From Burkholderiaceae bacterium (lineage in GTDB: Bacteria > Pseudomonadota > Gammaproteobacteria > Burkholderiales > Burkholderiaceae_F), in contig JACCSD010000025.1 of the NCBI GenBank assembly GCA_013813185.1, forward strand, positions 1 to 7,912: DNA of 7,912 bases, given 5' to 3'. Shown in pieces: positions 6,848 through 7,912 of the stretch (the stretch's first letter is position 1; each line of letters opens with the position of its first letter). A program made the translations under genes and the position numbers. The notes beneath the pieces were generated by a model. The model saw only the letters and a program-made list of their open reading frames with translations. It was not told the origin of the DNA and ran no database searches.

Positions 6848-7726
6848 GTGAATCGCCGCAGCGAGCCGCGCTTGCACCGTGTGCAATGCCTGAGTCCTTC
6901 CGGATTGCACTCGATGGCGTACACCGAGTGGGGTGCGGCTGACAATCCGCGGGTGCTGATCTGCGTGCACGGCCTGACACGGCTCGGACGCGATTTCGAT
7001 CGCCTGGCGCGCGCGCTGGCGCCGGAGTTTCGGGTCGTATGCCCCGATGTGGTCGGCCGCGGCCGCAGCGACACCCTGCGCGATCCGATGCGTTACATCG
7101 TGCCGCAGTACGTCGCCGACATGGTGACTTTGATCGCGCGGCTCGACGTTGAACAAGTCGACTGGGTCGGCACCTCGATGGGCGGGTTGATCGGTATCGG
7201 CCTCGCTGGGCAAGCCGATGCGCCGATCCGCCGCCTGGTGATCAACGACGTCGGCCCGCGGCTCGATGCGGCCGCTATCTCGCGCATCGGAGACTATGTC
7301 GGTCTGCCGATCTCTTTCACCGACGTCGACCAGGCGGTCGACTACATATCGACGATCGCCGCACCGTTCGGATTGACTCGGCGCGAAGACTGGCGCGAGC
7401 TGGTCGAACCCGGACTAAGGCGCGACGGCGCGCGTTGGACGCTGCATTACGACCCGCAAATCGCGGTGCCGTTTAAAGCGGCAACGCCGGAGCGCACGCG
7501 CGCGGACGAGGCGATTCTATGGTCGCTATACGACAGCATTCGCTGCCCGACGCTGGTGATTCGCGGCGAGAATTCCGATCTTCTTTCGCGCGAAACATTG
7601 AACGAGATGGCTACGCGTGGGCCGAAAGCTCAGACCCGCGAGATTGCCGGTGTAGGTCACGCGCCAACGCTGATGCTCGACAACGAAATTGCGATCGTGA
7701 GCGAATTTCTGCTTGCGGGGAATTAG
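6848..7726 (+). CDS. Alpha/beta hydrolase
   Basis: This is a soluble alpha/beta-hydrolase-fold enzyme of unknown substrate, probably an esterase, lipase-like or amidase-type serine hydrolase. From GTG 6848 it is 292 aa. The oxyanion-hole HG is at 41-42 (ICVHGLTR). A PDVVGRGRSD block is at 66-75. The nucleophile elbow GTSMGG places Ser110. Asp244 follows the strand LVIRGENSD, and His271 is in GVGHAPTL, so the catalytic triad appears complete. There is no signal peptide or membrane segment. The start is uncertain: GTG 6848 keeps the strand-forming N-terminus (RVQCLSPSGLHSMAYTEWG), but GTG 6881 and ATG 6914 are in frame and none has a strong Shine-Dalgarno. An in-frame extension upstream to 6692 would overlap Anbu and shows no family similarity. 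The gene begins 28 bases after Anbu on the same strand, so co-transcription is likely. Whether it acts with the ATP-grasp/Anbu system cannot be told from sequence. Confidence 0.9.
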   Translation: MNRRSEPRLHRVQCLSPSGLHSMAYTEWGAADNPRVLICVHGLTRLGRDFDRLARALAPEFRVVCPDVVGRGRSDTLRDPMRYIVPQYVADMVTLIARLDVEQVDWVGTSMGGLIGIGLAGQADAPIRRLVINDVGPRLDAAAISRIGDYVGLPISFTDVDQAVDYISTIAAPFGLTRREDWRELVEPGLRRDGARWTLHYDPQIAVPFKAATPERTRADEAILWSLYDSIRCPTLVIRGENSDLLSRETLNEMATRGPKAQTREIAGVGHAPTLMLDNEIAIVSEFLLAGN

Positions 7727-7911
7727 TGCTGCTGGCGCGCAGCAGCGGCTGGCGCAGCGGCGCCGCCAAAGGCGTCGGCCACTAAAGTGGCAACCACTGC
7801 GGTACTCGCCAGGCCGGCGCGAAAAAAGGCTAAAGCGCTTTTTCGCTCAACTGCCCCGGCCCGGCTCCGTTCCTCGGGCGACGCCTCAATTGGCGGCGCC
7901 GCTGTGCCAGC
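7723..7911 (-). CDS. Possible C-terminal end of a convergent gene (partial, hypothetical)
   Basis: The minus-strand frame is open from the window edge (7911) to a TAA at 7725-7723. It gives 62 residues with no start codon needed inside the window. The reading includes SPEERSRAGAVERKSALAFF, then RAGLASTAVVATLVADAFGG and an Ala-rich end (RQQH). The central part could be a hydrophobic or amphipathic helix. I do not recognise a family. Third codon positions are less G/C-biased than in the six sure genes, and a GC-rich sequence often leaves such frames open by chance. Its stop would overlap the hydrolase stop by 4 bases in tail-to-tail orientation. This is a weak call that depends on sequence beyond the window. 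Confidence 0.3.
   Translation of the reverse strand, partial: AGTAAPPIEASPEERSRAGAVERKSALAFFRAGLASTAVVATLVADAFGGAAAPAAAARQQH
7778..7791. repeat. Short perfect inverted repeat downstream of the hydrolase
   Basis: GCCACT and AGTGGC are perfect inverted arms separated by AA; as RNA this is a five-pair stem with a TAAA loop. It lies about 52 bases after the hydrolase stop. No T-run follows, so it lacks the form of a classical intrinsic terminator. Confidence 0.3.
7819..7846. terminator. Possible bidirectional terminator-like hairpin
   Basis: GCGAAAAA (7819-7826) pairs with TTTTTCGC (7839-7846) as a perfect eight-base inverted repeat. The centre also contains the palindrome AAAGCGCTTT (7832-7841). 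The A-run and T-run sit within the stem, as in some bidirectional terminators. However, the inner stem is interrupted and GC content of the stem is low, so the predicted strength is modest. Position, about 93 bases after the last plus-strand gene, fits an operon end. If the minus-strand frame is real, this lies inside its coding sequence. Confidence 0.3.
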
Positions 7912-7912
7912 C

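Larger units (their letters stand above)
7727..7912. other. End of window: no plus-strand gene
   Basis: No plus-strand frame here looks like a gene. A GTG at 7726 opens only 19 codons before a stop at 7783-7785 and has no family resemblance. The stretch contains the two inverted repeats and the open minus-strand frame described separately. No tRNA, promoter or mobile-element end is recognisable. Confidence 0.6.

Noticed and set aside
4924..7074. A 716-codon open frame on the minus strand, antisense to alpha-E, Anbu and the hydrolase start
   Set aside because: It crosses three plus-strand genes with clear family motifs. Its translation is rich in Arg, His and Gln, typical of the mirror of GC-biased codons, and shows no motif I recognise.
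7519..7785. Plus-strand frame overlapping the end of the hydrolase
   Set aside because: It is an out-of-frame shadow of the hydrolase; the part beyond 7726 is only 19 codons.
1..7912. CRISPR arrays, tRNA or rRNA genes, insertion sequences and phage genes
   Set aside because: No direct-repeat array, cloverleaf, transposase, terminal repeats or phage-like protein is visible in the window.

Overview
The window is GC-rich bacterial DNA with a dense, one-strand gene run. Six plus-strand genes cover nucleotides 1 to 7726 with almost no spacing. High GC, strong G/C preference at third codon positions, a comEC-type gene and an Anbu-type proteasome homologue (also called BPH, for betaproteobacterial proteasome homologue) together suggest a betaproteobacterium, perhaps Burkholderiales. 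This is an inference from gene content; there is no rRNA or other taxonomic marker in the window.

Layout. (1) Nucleotides 1-1757 hold the C-terminal part of ComEC, the DNA-uptake channel, cut at the 5' edge. (2) After 27 bases, 1785-3224 encodes a circularly permuted type 2 ATP-grasp protein (COG2308). (3) 3221-4927 encodes a soluble TPR, coiled-coil and GGDEF diguanylate cyclase. Its start overlaps the previous stop by 4 bases (ATGA) and its stop overlaps the next start by 1 base. (4) 4927-5937 encodes an alpha-E domain protein (COG2307). (5) 5950-6819 encodes Anbu, a self-compartmentalising Ntn-hydrolase with an exposed Thr nucleophile. (6) 6848-7726 encodes an alpha/beta hydrolase with an intact Ser-Asp-His triad. 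(7) 7727-7912 has no credible plus-strand gene. It holds two small inverted repeats and an open minus-strand frame that could be the 3' end of a convergent gene.

How the genes may work together. COG2308 ATP-grasp, alpha-E and Anbu form a known conserved neighbourhood, usually with a transglutaminase-like protease. It has been proposed to make and cleave a peptide or amide modification, but its substrate is unknown to me. Two things make this version unusual. A diguanylate cyclase with an apparently complete active site and RxxD inhibitory site sits between ATP-grasp and alpha-E with overlapping junctions. The transglutaminase is absent from its usual place. The simplest reading is a translationally coupled operon linking c-di-GMP synthesis to the amidoligase/peptidase system. 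This link is inferred from gene order only.
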